A DNA stretch of 64,000 bases, taken from assembly GCA_017506865.1 (NCBI GenBank), contig JAFCMP010000038.1:188501-252500 (forward strand). The letters are read 5' to 3'. This document shows, piece by piece, positions 1 to 13,291 of this stretch (positions are counted from its first letter, which is position 1; each line of letters begins with the position of its first letter). The notes under the pieces were generated by a model that did no database searches, was not told the DNA's origin, and saw nothing but the letters and a program-made list of their open reading frames with translations. Source of the DNA: Tribonema minus (lineage: Eukaryota > Sar > Xanthophyceae > Tribonematales > Tribonemataceae). The translations under genes were made by a program, and so were the position numbers.

Positions 1-297
1 AAGTGACCTGCACGTCATGGCGGCCAGTGACTTGTATCGTACGCTTGTTCTGGCAGCCATCAAGTATGGACAGGATGGACAGGAGCCAATGTACTTTATG
101 GCGGAGCAAGTCAGCATACACCTGCATGAATCGCAGTGAAGCTGCCTGAACATGGATGGATGAAATCGTGTCCGCTCAAGTGACATGGGTATCAGGGCCT
201 GATTTAAACTACCACATCCTCAATGGCCACCACTGCTGCCTACCACGTTGCTTGTTGTTTTGTTGCTTGTCATATACCTCTATGCGCTTTGCTGCAG
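1..297. other. Upstream sequence of the GST-like gene, no exon assigned
   Basis: A 3' splice site (tgctgcag) ends at 297 immediately before the first recognised GST exon. The upstream bases should be intron plus possibly an earlier exon. A short open stretch ending at a GTACGC donor near 39 has compatible phase, but its residues do not resemble a GST N-terminus, so it was not annotated. Confidence 0.4.
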
Positions 298-3200
298 TAC
301 CGAATGGCCTGCTGCCGGCTATAGAGCTGGATGGACGTTTGATGACGGAGAGCCTGGCGATCATGCAGACTTTCGAGGTGGCCTTTCCAGAGACCAAACC
401 CATGTTGCCTGACAGGAGCAGCCCAGAGTTTGAGAGGGCAGTCAAGTGAGTGGCTGCAGTCGCCTGGGTGCAGCCGAGTGTTGTGTGTTGTGGGGTTTTT
501 GAGCTTGCACGCACTGAGCACAAGTAGACGAATAAATGTATGATGCAAGGTAATGAGCACACCAGTTGAATTGGAAGGCCAGTTTGCTGATGACTAGAGC
601 AGCTCCAATAGAGCACTATCTGCCCCTTGTGCAGTTTGACTCATACAGCGGTGCCGAGGGTTGAGGCGATGTTGAAAAACCAGGCATGTTTTCCTGTTCA
701 AAGTGTCAGATTGCAACTGCGCATGCAGTGCAGGTTACTGTATTAGTACGTTGTGGTGTTGACAAGTGCTGGCATCAGGTCCATTGTTGAACTGACTACC
801 GAGCATTATCCCTGCATGATAGAAGTGCACTTTCTGAACGGCTTGCACATTTTACAATTCCTTTCACTTACTCATGTAGGGAAGCAACGTGCGCTCGCTG
901 CTAGTGCAATGTCAACTGTAAGAAGTGCAACGTTTGCATGCTGCTTGTAGCTGCACATAGCTCGCCTGTATCAGCGCTGTCCCAGCAAGTACTTCATTTC
1001 ATGCGCGTGCAAAGGGACTTGCTTGCACTGATGGTTACCAAATGACGATGTCGCTTGCAGCTACATGTGAACTCAACAATGAGCGTTGATTGTTGTTGAT
1101 GATGGGTGTTGGAAGTCACCCAATTTGAGCTGCATTTGCTTTGGTGAACGCCCCCAGTCTGCTGCAGCTTGAGCGAGAGCTGTTTGGGCGCTGGTGTCAG
1201 CTTGTCTTCAGACCATCACCACCAAACAGTGGCATCAGGTCAGTAAGTGGCCCCGGTTCACACCGCCTTGCACATTTGGTGGAGATCATGTATATATGTG
1301 TGTATGCATGTGTTGGAACGGCTGACACTCGCAGACTAATGTGGCCAGGGTCAAGTGAAGACTTAGAGTCATGTGAGAGTTCCTCTTGTAGACCATTTTT
1401 TTTTATTGTCATGGGCATTGTAATTCCACACTTTGCTAGTCTTGCAGCCATATTGAAGCACGCTTTTAATGATGGTACTGGTACACTACTTGGCAGGAGC
1501 TGCGAAGAATCTGCACTGTGCTTGTGGCCTGTTGAGAAGGCCAGCACCTCGCCATCTGCAGTCGATAGCATCAAAAGCATGCGGCAGTATTGATTGCATG
1601 TCCAGTTATTTCTCACATCATTACAAATGGCATGTCGTGCTCCGCCAGCTGGTAGATGTACCTGTACAGTTGGAGGGGTTTGCAGAATCTACTTGCTGCA
1701 CTTGCCTTGTGTGGATTGTGGATGTATGCGTGCAATATCCAGTACATCATATTTGTCATATGTTATGCTACAGTTACTGGATTGAAGATGCATAGTGCTA
1801 CAGGGCTGCGCTTGTTCATGAACTGTTCAGCACTCTCTGCAGCCAATCTTGACATTGACATGCGCCATTTCTGTACTTCAGGCAGGAGCTTGATCGGGTG
1901 CTGATGAAGGTGGACAGCGAACTTGCGGCTACCCCTGGGCCGTGGTTCTTGGGGGGTGATGGGCCTGGACTGGTGGATTTGACTTATGTGCCGCACTTGG
2001 AGAGAATGGCGGCATCATGTGCTTATTGGAAGGTACGCACAGGGCACTACAACATCTTTAGGGTAGTTGGTCATTTGGGGAACGGTAACGCAATGCACGA
2101 TCTATAGATTTGGCTATGATCCCCGCTTCAGTTGATCGTTGTCAATACACGCTTTTGTGTTTTGACAGAAGCCATAGATCTGCTGCATCATTCACGGCGT
2201 GTTAACACACACTGCGGGTACACTCGCACGCGCGCAACTACGAGCTGAAACACAGTAGCTGGTGACTTTGGACTATTCACATTCTTTTCCTGTTGCGCTG
2301 AACCTGCTGACGCAGCACTGCATTCAGGATTCAAGCGCACACATGTGGTCTGTCTTTGCTATGACTATATGGAAGGCTTGTCTTGTGATTCTACCATATG
2401 TTGATGGTGTGTATGGCTAGCGGCACACATGCAGATGCACCACCTGCGGGCCTGCTTCTTGCAAAACCATTCTCTCACCCTCTTTCTGACCATGTCTGTT
2501 GACCTAGCTCGTGAAGTTGTGGTATCAGTGATGCCTGTGCGCCCCACCTGTGATGTTACCCATGCTCTGCTGCTGCATTCCCATAGGGCTTTCAAATCCG
2601 TGGCAACCCTCGTTACGCCAACATCAATGCCTGGTTTGAGGCGCTTGAGCTGCGACCATCCTACATGGCCACCAAGAGTGATTTCTACACGCACGTCACT
2701 GACATACCCCCTCAGTATGGGGACGGCCATTTCAGCCAGGAGAGGGAAACCACCGGCTTCAGAAGGTACCTACTGGCATGGATTGATTGGCAGCCAAGAG
2801 GTCCTTGTCATCAGACTCGCCATCAATTCACCTGTCAAGTGTGCAGTCAGTTCAGCTTGTCTGTTTGTCAATTCTATGCAAGGAGCCTGGTTGGTCACCT
2901 TAATCTGTTTTTCGGTGAATGGCAATAGCTTTTTTTTGTAAGAATGAAGTCTCCCATGGTTTGAAGTTAAACGTGCGCGGAGGAAGCAACGCACTTGCTG
3001 CGGGATGATGACCCTCACACATGCAAGCACACATACGCAGATGGGCAACTTGAGCGGACACAACGATGCAACACATATAGTGCGATGTGCCACATGGTGG
3101 GAGTTGTGTGCTACTGTAGTTACTGCACCTGAGTGCGTTGTTGATCTTTGCAACCAGCTTTAAAGAACGAGCACTTGGCGCCATTGGCAGATGCACAAGA

Positions 3201-5261
3201 AGAGAGATCATTGACATCATGTTGATGACCATATGTTCTGAAAGCGGTGGCATCATGTGCTTTGTCCGATGCCAGTCAGCTGTGCTGGCTCGTATGATTC
3301 ATGTTCGCATCCTGAGCTCATGAGTATCCTTGCCTGCTTGTTCCTCAGGAGAATCGAAGGCGTAGACGGTTCATGGCACCTACCGCTACCGCCACTGTCG
3401 CGCTCCGATAGCTTGGAGCCTGTGCTGGCAGAGAACGACAGAGGCGACGAATGCTTCAGGCAAGCGCCCCTACATGTAGTCAATTGTTGCATGGGCAGTC
3501 CGCTCGAGAACAATCATTAGCAGGCGTGATGTTCATGTCATGGCAGAGACTGACGTGTGAGGCTGTCTGTGGCAGCGCGCAGCTCAATGTGGGCAACAGC
3601 CCAATGTCTTATGCAGCACATCACGGGGTCTCAGGCAGCTCACAACGCTGGTGCAATGCCTGTTCTTTGTGGTCAAGCTGTGGATTCCAATGAGCTGGAT
3701 GGGGTTGTGACCTGCGCTTCCTTGATGAGGATGCATATGATGCGGTGCCTGGCTTCTTTTACTCCCCGACTTGCAGCAACAGTGGTAATAATGTCTGTCG
3801 CTGGTGCCGCGCAACGCGAGAGTCGCTCCCGTTGCAATACCCATTGCAACATCCTCTCCACATTGAGATGCCCTTAGTGACACCAGATCATGAGTTTGCT
3901 GTGTATTTCAAGGCCATGTTGACGTGGCCACATCCTGCTGACAAAGATGCCTGCCCGCTTCATAGCTGCATGCACTGCGTTGAATGTTTTTGGTGTAACT
4001 TCAGCCATAGTCAATGGTGTGAAGTTTGGCCACAACCGCATCTGCAAGAGTGGTCCCAGAAGGTGGCAAAGCCCTGCATGGGTGCAGTGCAGAGACAAAT
4101 CAGTGTTGATTGTGCATGTTAAACTTCTATGGTTGAACTGGCCCGAGAGGCTTAGGTGACCATCAATATATATTTCAGAGTATGTGCTGGCACAATCAAT
4201 TGCTGGCGTCGCGAAGCGAAGCGAGTTTATTTGCTCATATCAACTTTACTGATTCTGGCAATGTACAACAATTGTGTGCTGCTGTGCAGGCATGAAGCAG
4301 CCCTGAAGCTGGCCTCCAATGGTGCTGCGGTTGCCAAGTTTGCCTGCAGAGGCGCCGGGCGCTCAAGCGGATGGAGTCTCTTGCCCGGACGGGCACCCTT
4401 GTCAGACCCCAAAGCTCAGCCAAATGAGGTGAGGTGCTGACTTGAAGTGCTCATGACGTGTAGACTGGACTTGCTATGTTCAACCATGCACATGAAGGAC
4501 ACAACACAAGGGTATATTACGAGGACACATGTCATCTGACTGGCTGCAGGGTTTAGCAGTCATGTTGTTCACAGACCGAGCCAGCGCGCATATTGGTGCT
4601 CTGATGGGTTTTTCTGTGTTGTCAACTTGTTGTGGCAACTCTGCTGGCGACAGGCATTCATCCCTGCTGTGGAGAGCATCCTGCGACACGTGACTGCGAC
4701 CATGCTGGATGGATCTGCCTTGAATGAAGCAGCATCGGCTGCATTTTCAGGCTCCAAAGATGGCACTCCCGAGATGGTCAGATGCCTGGAGTACCTGCGT
4801 GACCGCGTTGGGGTGCCTCGAGACATGTCCTACCCAGCAGGTAAGTGCTTGGTTGTGTGCCACGAAAGTCTGCTTATGCTATGCTGCAATGGGTGACGCA
4901 GACCCTGCTCTTACCTGCATAGAAAGAAGGGCTTGCCTAATTGAGGTTGTTGCTTGAAGAAAGGTGCTGTTATCTGCCACTGCTACAAGTGCACATGCCT
5001 ACGCACGTTTCATTCAGCTCTTGTGGTCGTGCCACTTGTCAGTTCGCTCTACGCTCACGCACTGACACTTCAACTACTGTAAGTATGCCTATAAAGCTTG
5101 CATGCAAAACCATCACACGCTAGACTCGGTTTTGTTGGCTCTTCTTCATTCACGACATCCGCTAGGCCTGAGTTGCGGACTTGTTTGTGCACTCCCTTGA
5201 CCCTGCAGCTCTCCAACTTCGGGCACACCTGAACTGGGCCATCGACAACATCAAGTCCTGA
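298..5261 (+). CDS. Glutathione S-transferase-like protein with long C-terminal extension (5' partial)
   Basis: Eight exons read through in one frame: 298-445, 1158-1238, 1882-2032, 2587-2765, 3349-3459, 4290-4428, 4654-4840 and 5209-5261 (TGA), giving about 348 residues; the N-terminal exon(s) lie upstream or were not recognised in the first 297 bases. The first visible exon has the GST thioredoxin-fold signature VPNGLLPAIELDGRLMTES, where the cis-Pro and the TES glutathione-gamma-glutamyl site are expected. It is followed by a helical C-domain with WFLGGDGPGLVDLTYVPHLE, the N-capping and hydrophobic-staple region of GSTs. After the GST fold comes KSDFYTHVTDIPPQYG and about 150 more residues (EAALKLASNGAAVAKFACRG; LRAHLNWAIDNIKS), an extension I associate with plant and algal GST-like proteins. 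The expected role is glutathione-dependent conjugation or reduction; the substrate is unknown. The intron after 3459 uses a GC donor (AG|GCAAGC). I am sure of the family and less sure of the catalytic class, because the catalytic Cys/Ser region is missing. Confidence 0.86.
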
Positions 5262-6427
5262 GGGGATCAGCCACATGTCTCATTTCAATATCACACAACG
5301 ATGCGCCAATGACAGCAGCTGGCCTCTGAATCACACCTCGACAACAGATGATTCCAACATACATTCGCCTTTTGAAAGCTTCAGGTGCAGCACTATGCTG
5401 CCTCACATGCTGCAGTTTTGCATGCAAAAACAACTTGATTTATTACCTGTCATTTGCTGAGTTTGTCATGCTGTGTTGTGGCAGTTCCTTTGTTGCAATG
5501 TACGGCAGGCCTGACTAGTCACATTTCGCAATGCCCCCTGTGATGGCATGATGTCATATACTTCTACTTACATTATGCCACACATCCATCGCCTTGTCAA
5601 AAATGTGGAGTGCTACTTTGTTCAAAAGTGTTGTGTGCTGTTCATGCAAAAGCAAGCAGTGTCACGTTTATGTGCATTTGTGCCCACAACTAAGGTCAAC
5701 TGAATCCATAAAGGTACTTTTTATTAATTCTCGCTCAGGGCGCGAAAAAGCCCAGATGATTGGCATCTAGCTGTAAGGAATCTACATGTCGTATGACAGT
5801 CTGAAAGTGTCGCAACGATAACCACTCAAACGCCGCCGCCGCCAAATGGCATCTCGGGGTCCTCCCCTACGTCCTCCTCCATGTGCCCCCCCAAATAAAG
5901 GTACTACTAGTAATGTGCTGGTGCAGTCACGGTCAGTGTCACTCGTGTAGAACCACGCTCGTGCCACAAGGCGTTGTACCCGAATATACGCATGATCATA
6001 GTTTCATCCTCGGTCGATTTTCAATGTGGTCATGTGCACCGCCTGACGCTCTGTGGCACGTATCTACGGCTCTTTTCAAGGTTTCGTCGTACAACTTCAG
6101 AAAGACTCAAACTTGCATTAAAAAAAAAATAAAAATGAGCAAAACCGTTGTTATATGGCAGGTGTGAAGCAGGTGTCTGCATGTATCTTCCGGTCACAGT
6201 GCTGGCTGCATTCGTAGCTAAATTCGCAAATGATTTGGCAGCCAAGACGTCAAGGCGAGAAACTGCAAGGTGAACAAACTTCAAAGAGGACTTGAACATG
6301 AAGAGAACTTCAACTGTCACTTCCTGGGAAGTGGGAAGTCACGTGGTGAGAGAGCATGAGAGGGTGAAGAAAAGCCGACCGATGATGCCGTCTCCCCGAA
6401 ACTGGTGCTAGCGTCCATGCACTCACA
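5262..6427. other. Intergenic region between the GST-like and ankyrin genes
   Basis: No convincing exon on either strand. It holds one copy of a 36-nt dispersed repeat (5714-5749; the other copy is at 26030) and an A-rich run at 6119-6130. The last few hundred bases should contain the promoter and 5' UTR of the ankyrin gene. Confidence 0.6.
5714..5749 (+). repeat. Dispersed 36-nt repeat, copy 1
   Basis: Begins GTACTTTTTATTAATTCTCG and ends CTCAGGGCGCGAAAAA. It matches 26030-26065 at 35 of 36 bases in the same orientation, while the flanks differ. The function is unknown; it may be a conserved end of a transposable-element family. Confidence 0.75.
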
Positions 6428-9400
6428 ATGGAATCAGCCGGGAAGCGGCCGAGCGCGTACGAACTGGTGTTCAGAGATGCCGCGCTATGGTCGAGACTCA
6501 CAGCTTTTCAGGACGGCGTTCGATTCACAGACTACTGGAACGGCGACCACGCCTCCGTGTGTGGCCACCTCTCGTTCATCAAGCTCAAGGAGTCGATAGC
6601 TTCGCCTCTCAGCTTCACTCACCTGAGTATCAATGGCGCCGCCAGAGAGGGTCACATGGCTGTGGTGGTGCACCTCCATGAAAGGAGCAAGGGCAGGCCT
6701 GGCGACCCGTCCGCCACCGTTGCAGCGATGGATGCAGCTGCCGGCAACGGCCACCTGGAAATACTCAAATACCTGCATGAGCACAGAAGCGAGGGCTGCA
6801 GCAAGTTTGCCATGAACGAAGCTGCTGAACAGGGACACCTGGACTGCGTCGTGGTACGTGGCCACGCAATGAAGCCATCTGCACTCTTCTGAGGTATTGT
6901 TGTCATTTGCAGGCCATTTGCAGGTCATTCGCACTTTCATCTCCTCTCCCTGCTGTGGTTGCAGTGGCTGCATGAGAACATGGAGGATGCTGGGTGCACG
7001 GAGAAGGCGTTGGATGGAGCTGCCACCAATGGTCATCTACATGTTGTGGAGGTGAGACTTTGGCCACCTCAGTATGTGCTTTTTTTAAAACTTTGAAAAG
7101 CATGTGCTAGTGCTCCCGGTATGTCTGCAAAACTCAACCGCAGAAGCTTGACCTGTACCTTAGCTTAGGATGTTGTACTACTCATACAGTGTGAGGTAGC
7201 ACCCAGCAGTTGCTGTGGTTGTGACCAGCTGTTGTTAGGCCATACCCAGATTACACTTGTCAGCGCGTCGTGCTCTGCACCTGACACCATTGAGCATCCT
7301 TGTTGACCACAGGCCTACCTCAGTTGTTGAGGAACTGCTTCACTGCTTCACAGTTCTGACGTTCGGCGTTTATTGGTAGTATGCCTGGCGGCAACATAAT
7401 CGCCTGGCATGATAACCTCATATGGATGTACTGATGCGTGCAGTGAGAAGGAGCATTCAAAAAATGCAATGTACGCATGGAAATGTACAACTGGGCGTTC
7501 TGTGCGCACACCTCTTATTAATCATCCATGCAGGGTGTAGGTCTAGCCTCGTGATACGATGCACCTATCGAGTGGGAAGAGTCGGCAACCATGGTCAAAA
7601 CCGTCGGCAACCGAAAGCAAGATTCACACTGTGGTGCACTGTATCAGATCACAATGAATGGCTTAAAGTGTGCCTATGCCAGTGTTGGCGTACCAATGTT
7701 TGGTGGTCGAGTGTAGACTGCATGCAGTCTGCTAGATCTTGATTTTTCTACATCTTATATCTTGTTTTACAGAGGTGTTTGACAAGTTGACCTGCTTTGA
7801 TTACCAAACAAGGGTTGCAATTGTCAAGCACTTTCTGTACTGGAAGCAATGTATCCTCTTGCGACTCTCTGGTGCAGTGGCTGCACAAAAATCGGAGGGA
7901 GGGAGCCACAGTGGAGGCAATGGATGGTGCTGCGGGCAATGGCCATCTAGAGGTGGGGACTCATTATGGCATGGGGCATGTTCGTTTCCTCAATTTGACA
8001 AGCTTTCACTGTAGTGCAAATAGAATGCCAGTTGTTTCTTGCGCCACTTTAAGTTCGCCCATTGGCTAGGCGCCTCAGCAAGCTAGTCTTGTTGCGTTGC
8101 ATACTGGAGATGTGACTGTCCACAGCTTTCAGACAAACCTCAAAGCAAGGTTTGGCTCGTGAGTATCATTTGTCTCTTCCTCACGGCTATCCATTGGATA
8201 CACGCCAACAGCTGTATTGTTTATGTCATGTCCCACAGTTTGAAGGGACGTGCTGCAGCAGCCGTCACTGCAGTTGACAGCAAATCCAATTGTAGCACTG
8301 AATCTGCAAACATCACATGCAGCAGCATCCAGGCGTCAGTTATACTATACTACCTAGTACTACTGCGCATCTGTCAGCGCAAATCATATGACACGCCGTT
8401 CTTGAGTATTTACAGGATCACCCGTGGGCAGAGGAGCTTTGGCCACTGCCTTGTGCATTCTCCACAACCAAAACGCACGCATACGGCGTGTGGCACGGCA
8501 ACGCTGCGCAGGATTTATAGCGTGTTCTTCTGTAGCATCAGTACTCCCGCCGATCATGACTGCTTATAATAGACATTGTTGCCGCTGCTACAGATGGTGA
8601 AGTGGCTACACTACCAACGGCGGGAGGGCTGCACGGGAAACGCCATGTGGTGGGCTGCCAAAAATGGGCACTTGGAGGTGCTTAAGTGGCTCAGCAAGAA
8701 CCGCTTTGAGGGCATGAAGCGCAACAGCAACAGCATTGACTGGGCTGCCTCCAATGGCCACTTGGAGGTGGTCAAGTTCTTGCACGAAATGGGGGGGCAG
8801 GGGTGCACAAAGCGGGCCATGAACTGGGCAGCAGCCAATGGACACCTTTCAGTGGTGAGTCAATGACCTGTACCAGAATGCAGACATGTCATCATTGTGT
8901 TGGAGTTTGGTTCTGCGTGTGCTGTTGCTGGGAAAGATGCCAGCAGGCTAGTCTATAACAGAGACCAACGTGTGAATGCCCAATGACTCAATGAGTTTTC
9001 ACGGTAATATGGCCCCATTGTTTGACAACACAAAAATTGGCAAGAATCATGTTTTTTGTACGAGGTTGAGCGGTCCAGTGCACTTCATCACCAGCAGATG
9101 CACATCTGCACACACATAGAACAAGGGGCAGTTGTGAGTCGCTAGGTGTACTCGCATTCTGTGGAGAGGGGGAAGGGGGGGGGCGGGGGCGGTAACTGAT
9201 CCTGCACGATCCTGGGGTCCAACCGCGTTAGCGAACCGCGTTAGCGCCTGTGCTCCCCCCCCCTTCCCCTCTCCACGTCTTCCGAGTCGACGCTTGCTCT
9301 TGATTGTATGAATTGTATGAAAAGGCGCGGGTGGGTAGTCCTTTTCTTCCTCAACACTATGTGCTTCAATATCCTCCGTTGACGTCAAAAGTAGTTGCTG

Positions 9401-11365
9401 ACATAATGGCTGGATACCTACCTACCCTCCTACCTGCTGAGCACTGGCGCTCTGTTGGCTACAAAAAGGTCGTTTCTCTCCATTACTCGTCTAGACACGT
9501 CAACTTGTTTTAGCGCCGTAGTCATTGTACGCTCTGCAATCCTGTTGAAGAGTGTTGGGCGACTTCATGTGATTGCAGCCTGTGCAGCAGTGCTTCGTGC
9601 ACTGGTACAGCAAGCTCGTCGCAGCGGAACTGGTATGCAGTCACTTCAAGCGTAGCCCTTTGCCACAATAGCATTGTACCTCTATGTTGCAATGGCCGAT
9701 GGCATATTGAAGTAGTTACTGTTCTGTGCATGCGCAAACATGCCCACTTCAGACCACATCAAATGTACATCAAGGAATGCAAACTGTGCCATACACATTG
9801 TAGACCAATGACACCACAAACGTCATCTGGATTCTTCTGTCCTATGCAATTCGTGAAGTGTCTGAAGTGACTGATCTCACATCCTCCTGGATGTTTGGAC
9901 GCAGGTCAAATGGCTGCATGAGAACAGGATGGAGGGCTGCACACGTGAGGCACTGGACACAGCTGCTGGAAATGGCCATTTGGAAGTGGTCAAATTTCTG
10001 GACAAGAACCGGTATGAGGGCTGCAGCACGCGTGCCATCAATCAGGCGGCACTCAACGGCCACTTGGAGGTTGTCAGATGGCTTCACGCCAACAGGAAGG
10101 TGAGGGTTACGCTGCATGCCTTTCATTTGTCATGTATGCACAAATACAACATGTTGTAACCATCTGTGTGAAAATGATGAAATGTACACGTGCTGTGCTT
10201 CGACAACATAGCACCGGTCATAGTCATCTTGCCTGCAGCTGCATTTGCGATGGCCTCTCTTGAAGTCCTTGCTAAGAGCAGATGCCGATAGCAATGCAAG
10301 AGCCGCAAGCTAGGCTTACACCCAGCTGTACCGCTTTGTAGGGTAGCAGCCAGTGTTGAGTGTGGCTCACACAGGTGGCATGAAGCCATGGTTCGGACAA
10401 ACTGTCCCGCCCTGATCACACCTGTTGGGAACGGTGACGATGAGGAGACCAGAATCGCCTTGCAGCTCCAACATGGCAATATCTGGGCAGCCATCACATG
10501 GCTGCACCTTTACAACAAGTTTGTCGGTCATTTCCTGCCTTTGAGTTGAACTCCTACTCTGTTGAAGTACAGTTAGTATATGGAGCCGCTCTCGCGGCGC
10601 TCTGTGTGTTGTATGCACACCCCTTTCAATAGCTAGATTGCTTCAGCTCACGACTCTTTCTGTGGTTCACAGGAGGGCGGGACAGAGAAAGCCATGGACA
10701 GTGCTGCTGGCAATGGGCACCTGGAGGTAGTCAAGTTTTTGCACAGCAAGAACTACCCGTGTTCCACAAACGCCATGGACTGGGCAGCAGCCAGAGGTCA
10801 CCTCAAGGTATGTGCGCGTTCGTACACGCTTGTTGCTAGCACAAGTGTGGATGATGAGACAGCACATGCGTTGGTGATGATGGTTGGAAGCAATAGCTTG
10901 TCAGCAAGTGCAATCAAGCCTGGAATATCATCAGGCATAGCACGTTAGCTGTGACTCCGTAGAACCGCATCTCTACTGGCCAGTGTTGGGCACAAAAGTC
11001 AATGCGGTATCTTTCGTGTTGGCATTGCTGCTATGCTGAGGTTGCTGGTGGCTGCCGGATCATGTGCCTCACTGGTGCTGTAGCAGCCACGTGTTGCAAG
11101 TCGACAACTTGGTCCATCACTACAGTCAACATGCATGATGTCAACCTACTGTACCTGCTCACCGCCGCAGGTGGTTAAGTGGCTCGCAGAAAATCGGAAA
11201 GAGGGCTGCACACATTCAGCCGTTGACTGGAGCAGCCACGGTCGACACAGCGAAGTCATCGACTTCCTCTTCCAGCACTCAGAGCTTTCCAAGCGTTCCG
11301 GCTCTGCCCGTAGCAAGGCTGATGGCGATGACTTTGCAGAGCAGAAATGCTGCGTCGTATCGTGA
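6428..11365 (+). CDS. Ankyrin-repeat protein with C-terminal CaaX-like box
   Basis: Seven exons: 6428-6853, 6965-7051, 7878-7952, 8594-8854, 9905-10099, 10673-10807 and 11171-11365 (stop), giving 457 residues. Every intron is phase 0, and cuts fall at the same place in the repeat (before V-V-K-W-L or W-L). Residues 1 to about 65 are unique and contain no clear signal peptide. From about residue 70 there are ten or more units of consensus WLHENRxEGCTxxAMDxAAxNGHLEVVK, a divergent ankyrin type that is abundant in heterokonts. The likely role is protein-protein scaffolding in the cytosol. The tail is basic (SKRSGSARSK) and ends KCCVVS: CVVS fits a farnesylation CaaX motif, and the preceding Cys could be palmitoylated, so membrane attachment is inferred. 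The ATG at 6428 is the first in the frame and leads straight into the open reading frame. The binding partner is unknown. Confidence 0.86.
9161..9276. repeat. G/C-rich foldback (inverted repeat) in ankyrin intron 4
   Basis: The left arm at 9161-9183 (GTGGAGAGGGGGAAGG followed by a G run) is nearly the exact reverse complement of 9255-9276 (a C run, then TTCCCCTCTCCAC). The roughly 70-nt loop contains a 13-bp direct repeat (AACCGCGTTAGCG twice, about 9220-9246). No target-site duplication is obvious. Confidence 0.8.
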
Positions 11366-13291
11366 AATGTCGTTTCGCACCATGCTCTGACCAGCCCTTC
11401 AAGCTACTACGGCACGGAGCAGCTCAGTACAGCTGCCTACTGATCATGCGGCGGTAGACCAGCCAACTGAACTGCAGCAGTGCATAAGTGACTCGCACAG
11501 ACTCGGGCAGTGATCGACAAGGCAACAACAGCAGCCAATGGCGGCAGCACCGCGCTGCCATGGCGATGGCGGCGCGGGTGGCACAGCAATTACACGTTTA
11601 CAACGCACTCCAGACGACTGCTGCCACGCCTACAACCGACACACGAGGAGCTACATGTGCCTACAGTTTTTGCAGCAAGTCCTCACAATCAGCAGCAGCA
11701 GCAGCAGCAGCGCAGCTGTCCCGTGGCGCAGCAGACAGTGTGCAGAGGCGGAGTGCTGCTTGAAGATCCTTGCGTTGAAGTATACCCCATCTTGCCCATT
11801 ACCAGAGGTATCTGTACTCGCTTGTGGGCTATGCAATGCGCAGTGCACGAGTTCATGGCACTGCCTGCAATCATCACCAGGGCGGCTTTGATTGTTACCA
11901 GTTGTGTTGGCGTGTGCATATACCTGAATGTACTGATCCGTGTCTGTAACTGTTTGCGTCAACTGCGGGCTTGTCACACCTGTGCACTGTGCGTCTGCAC
12001 CGTTGAGTAGTGGTTGTGATCGCCTCTGCCCTGTTTCTGTTGTGCCTTGTACGCACTCTCATACTGCTGTACCTGTCTACATACCACCCAGATGGTGTTC
12101 CTGAGCAATTGTTCTCATCTAAATGTGGTGTGTGTGGTAGTGTAATGGATGGCGGTCAGCACACCTGAGGCGCTTTTGGCTAGGTAGAGATTTCATGTTT
12201 TTTTCTCACGGATGTTTGTCAACATGTTGCTTGCCTTCTTCAAGAAGCACACACAGTTAGCACTGCAAGAAACCTGCCGTGAGCTAATTCGATGTTGAGC
12301 GTGGCTACGCCCATTGGTTTCTGTTGCGTTGATGCCATAAAGCCTGGCGCATTGCATGCATGGCATCACCGCAGTTGCCATCTTCATTGTGGGTTTGCAG
12401 CATTGCAATGAGCCTCACCAATGCCTTCAATGGTGCATGCATGTGTGTTGCACCACAACCTGTATGTGAGGTGAGGTTTATAGGTTGACCTTTTAGCACA
12501 GCAACTTGAGAACATCCTCACTGAGAGGCTATACAGCCTTGTTTGCTGCTGGGCAAAGTACCCAGTCGAGTGTACTGGCCCAGCCCTTTGGAGGTGCCAG
12601 AAAGAAAGTGAAAATTTGCTAGTACTAGCATACCCCTGATTACTAAGTCATTACTTCCTTGCATCTGCACAAGAATGTACAGCGTGCACTGGTCTTGCAA
12701 CTGCGAATATGGTACACAAAACAAATCACACAATGACATGATACGCCAATTGGTGCTTGTGGAATTTGTATCATTTCGTGCGAATCATGCAAAACAGCGC
12801 AGAAAATGTCTAACCATCATCAGCAAGTCAACCAATGCTATCCCGCACCTCAATAAACTTGCTGGCACCGTTGAGGTGCAGGCTCAGCAACACATGGGAC
12901 TTGCCAGGTGTCGCGTGCTTCTATAGCATAGCAACGCTAGGCAACCCAAACCAGTGAGCATGTATACTCTGGCGTGATCAAAACGTGTCCGCCAAATTGC
13001 ACCAAAAGGTCCCGATGCGTGCCTGTCTGATGCGTCGTCTAAATGAAAGGGAGCGATCGTGCGCAACCCACCTACTAGTATGCACATGAACTTCACACGG
13101 GCAGCGCTGTGCACATGTTGGCAGCTCCGTGGTGCCAATCCATCCTGCTAGCGCTATCGCAACTCAAACAACAATGGTGCCCAGTCTTGGGGCTAGCGGC
13201 CGCTGCAAAGTGCCGATCCAACGTCGGCTGCTGCAGCTCGAAAACAATGATTGAGCCCCATTTTGCATATAGGGCATAAGGGGCTCATCTG
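11366..13291. other. Intergenic region between the ankyrin gene and the convergent Cys-rich gene
   Basis: It holds the two 3' ends (ankyrin on +, Cys-rich on -). A short CAG/AGC microsatellite lies at 11692-11712. Open frames near 11.5-12.0 kb are low-complexity and lack splice or domain support. I see no further gene. Confidence 0.6.
11692..11712. repeat. AGC/CAG trinucleotide microsatellite
   Basis: About seven uninterrupted AGC units downstream of the ankyrin stop codon. It is not in a recognised coding exon. Confidence 0.85.

Noticed and set aside
1..38. Possible earlier GST exon ending at a GTACGC donor
   Set aside because: The phase fits, but the residues do not resemble the start of a thioredoxin fold.
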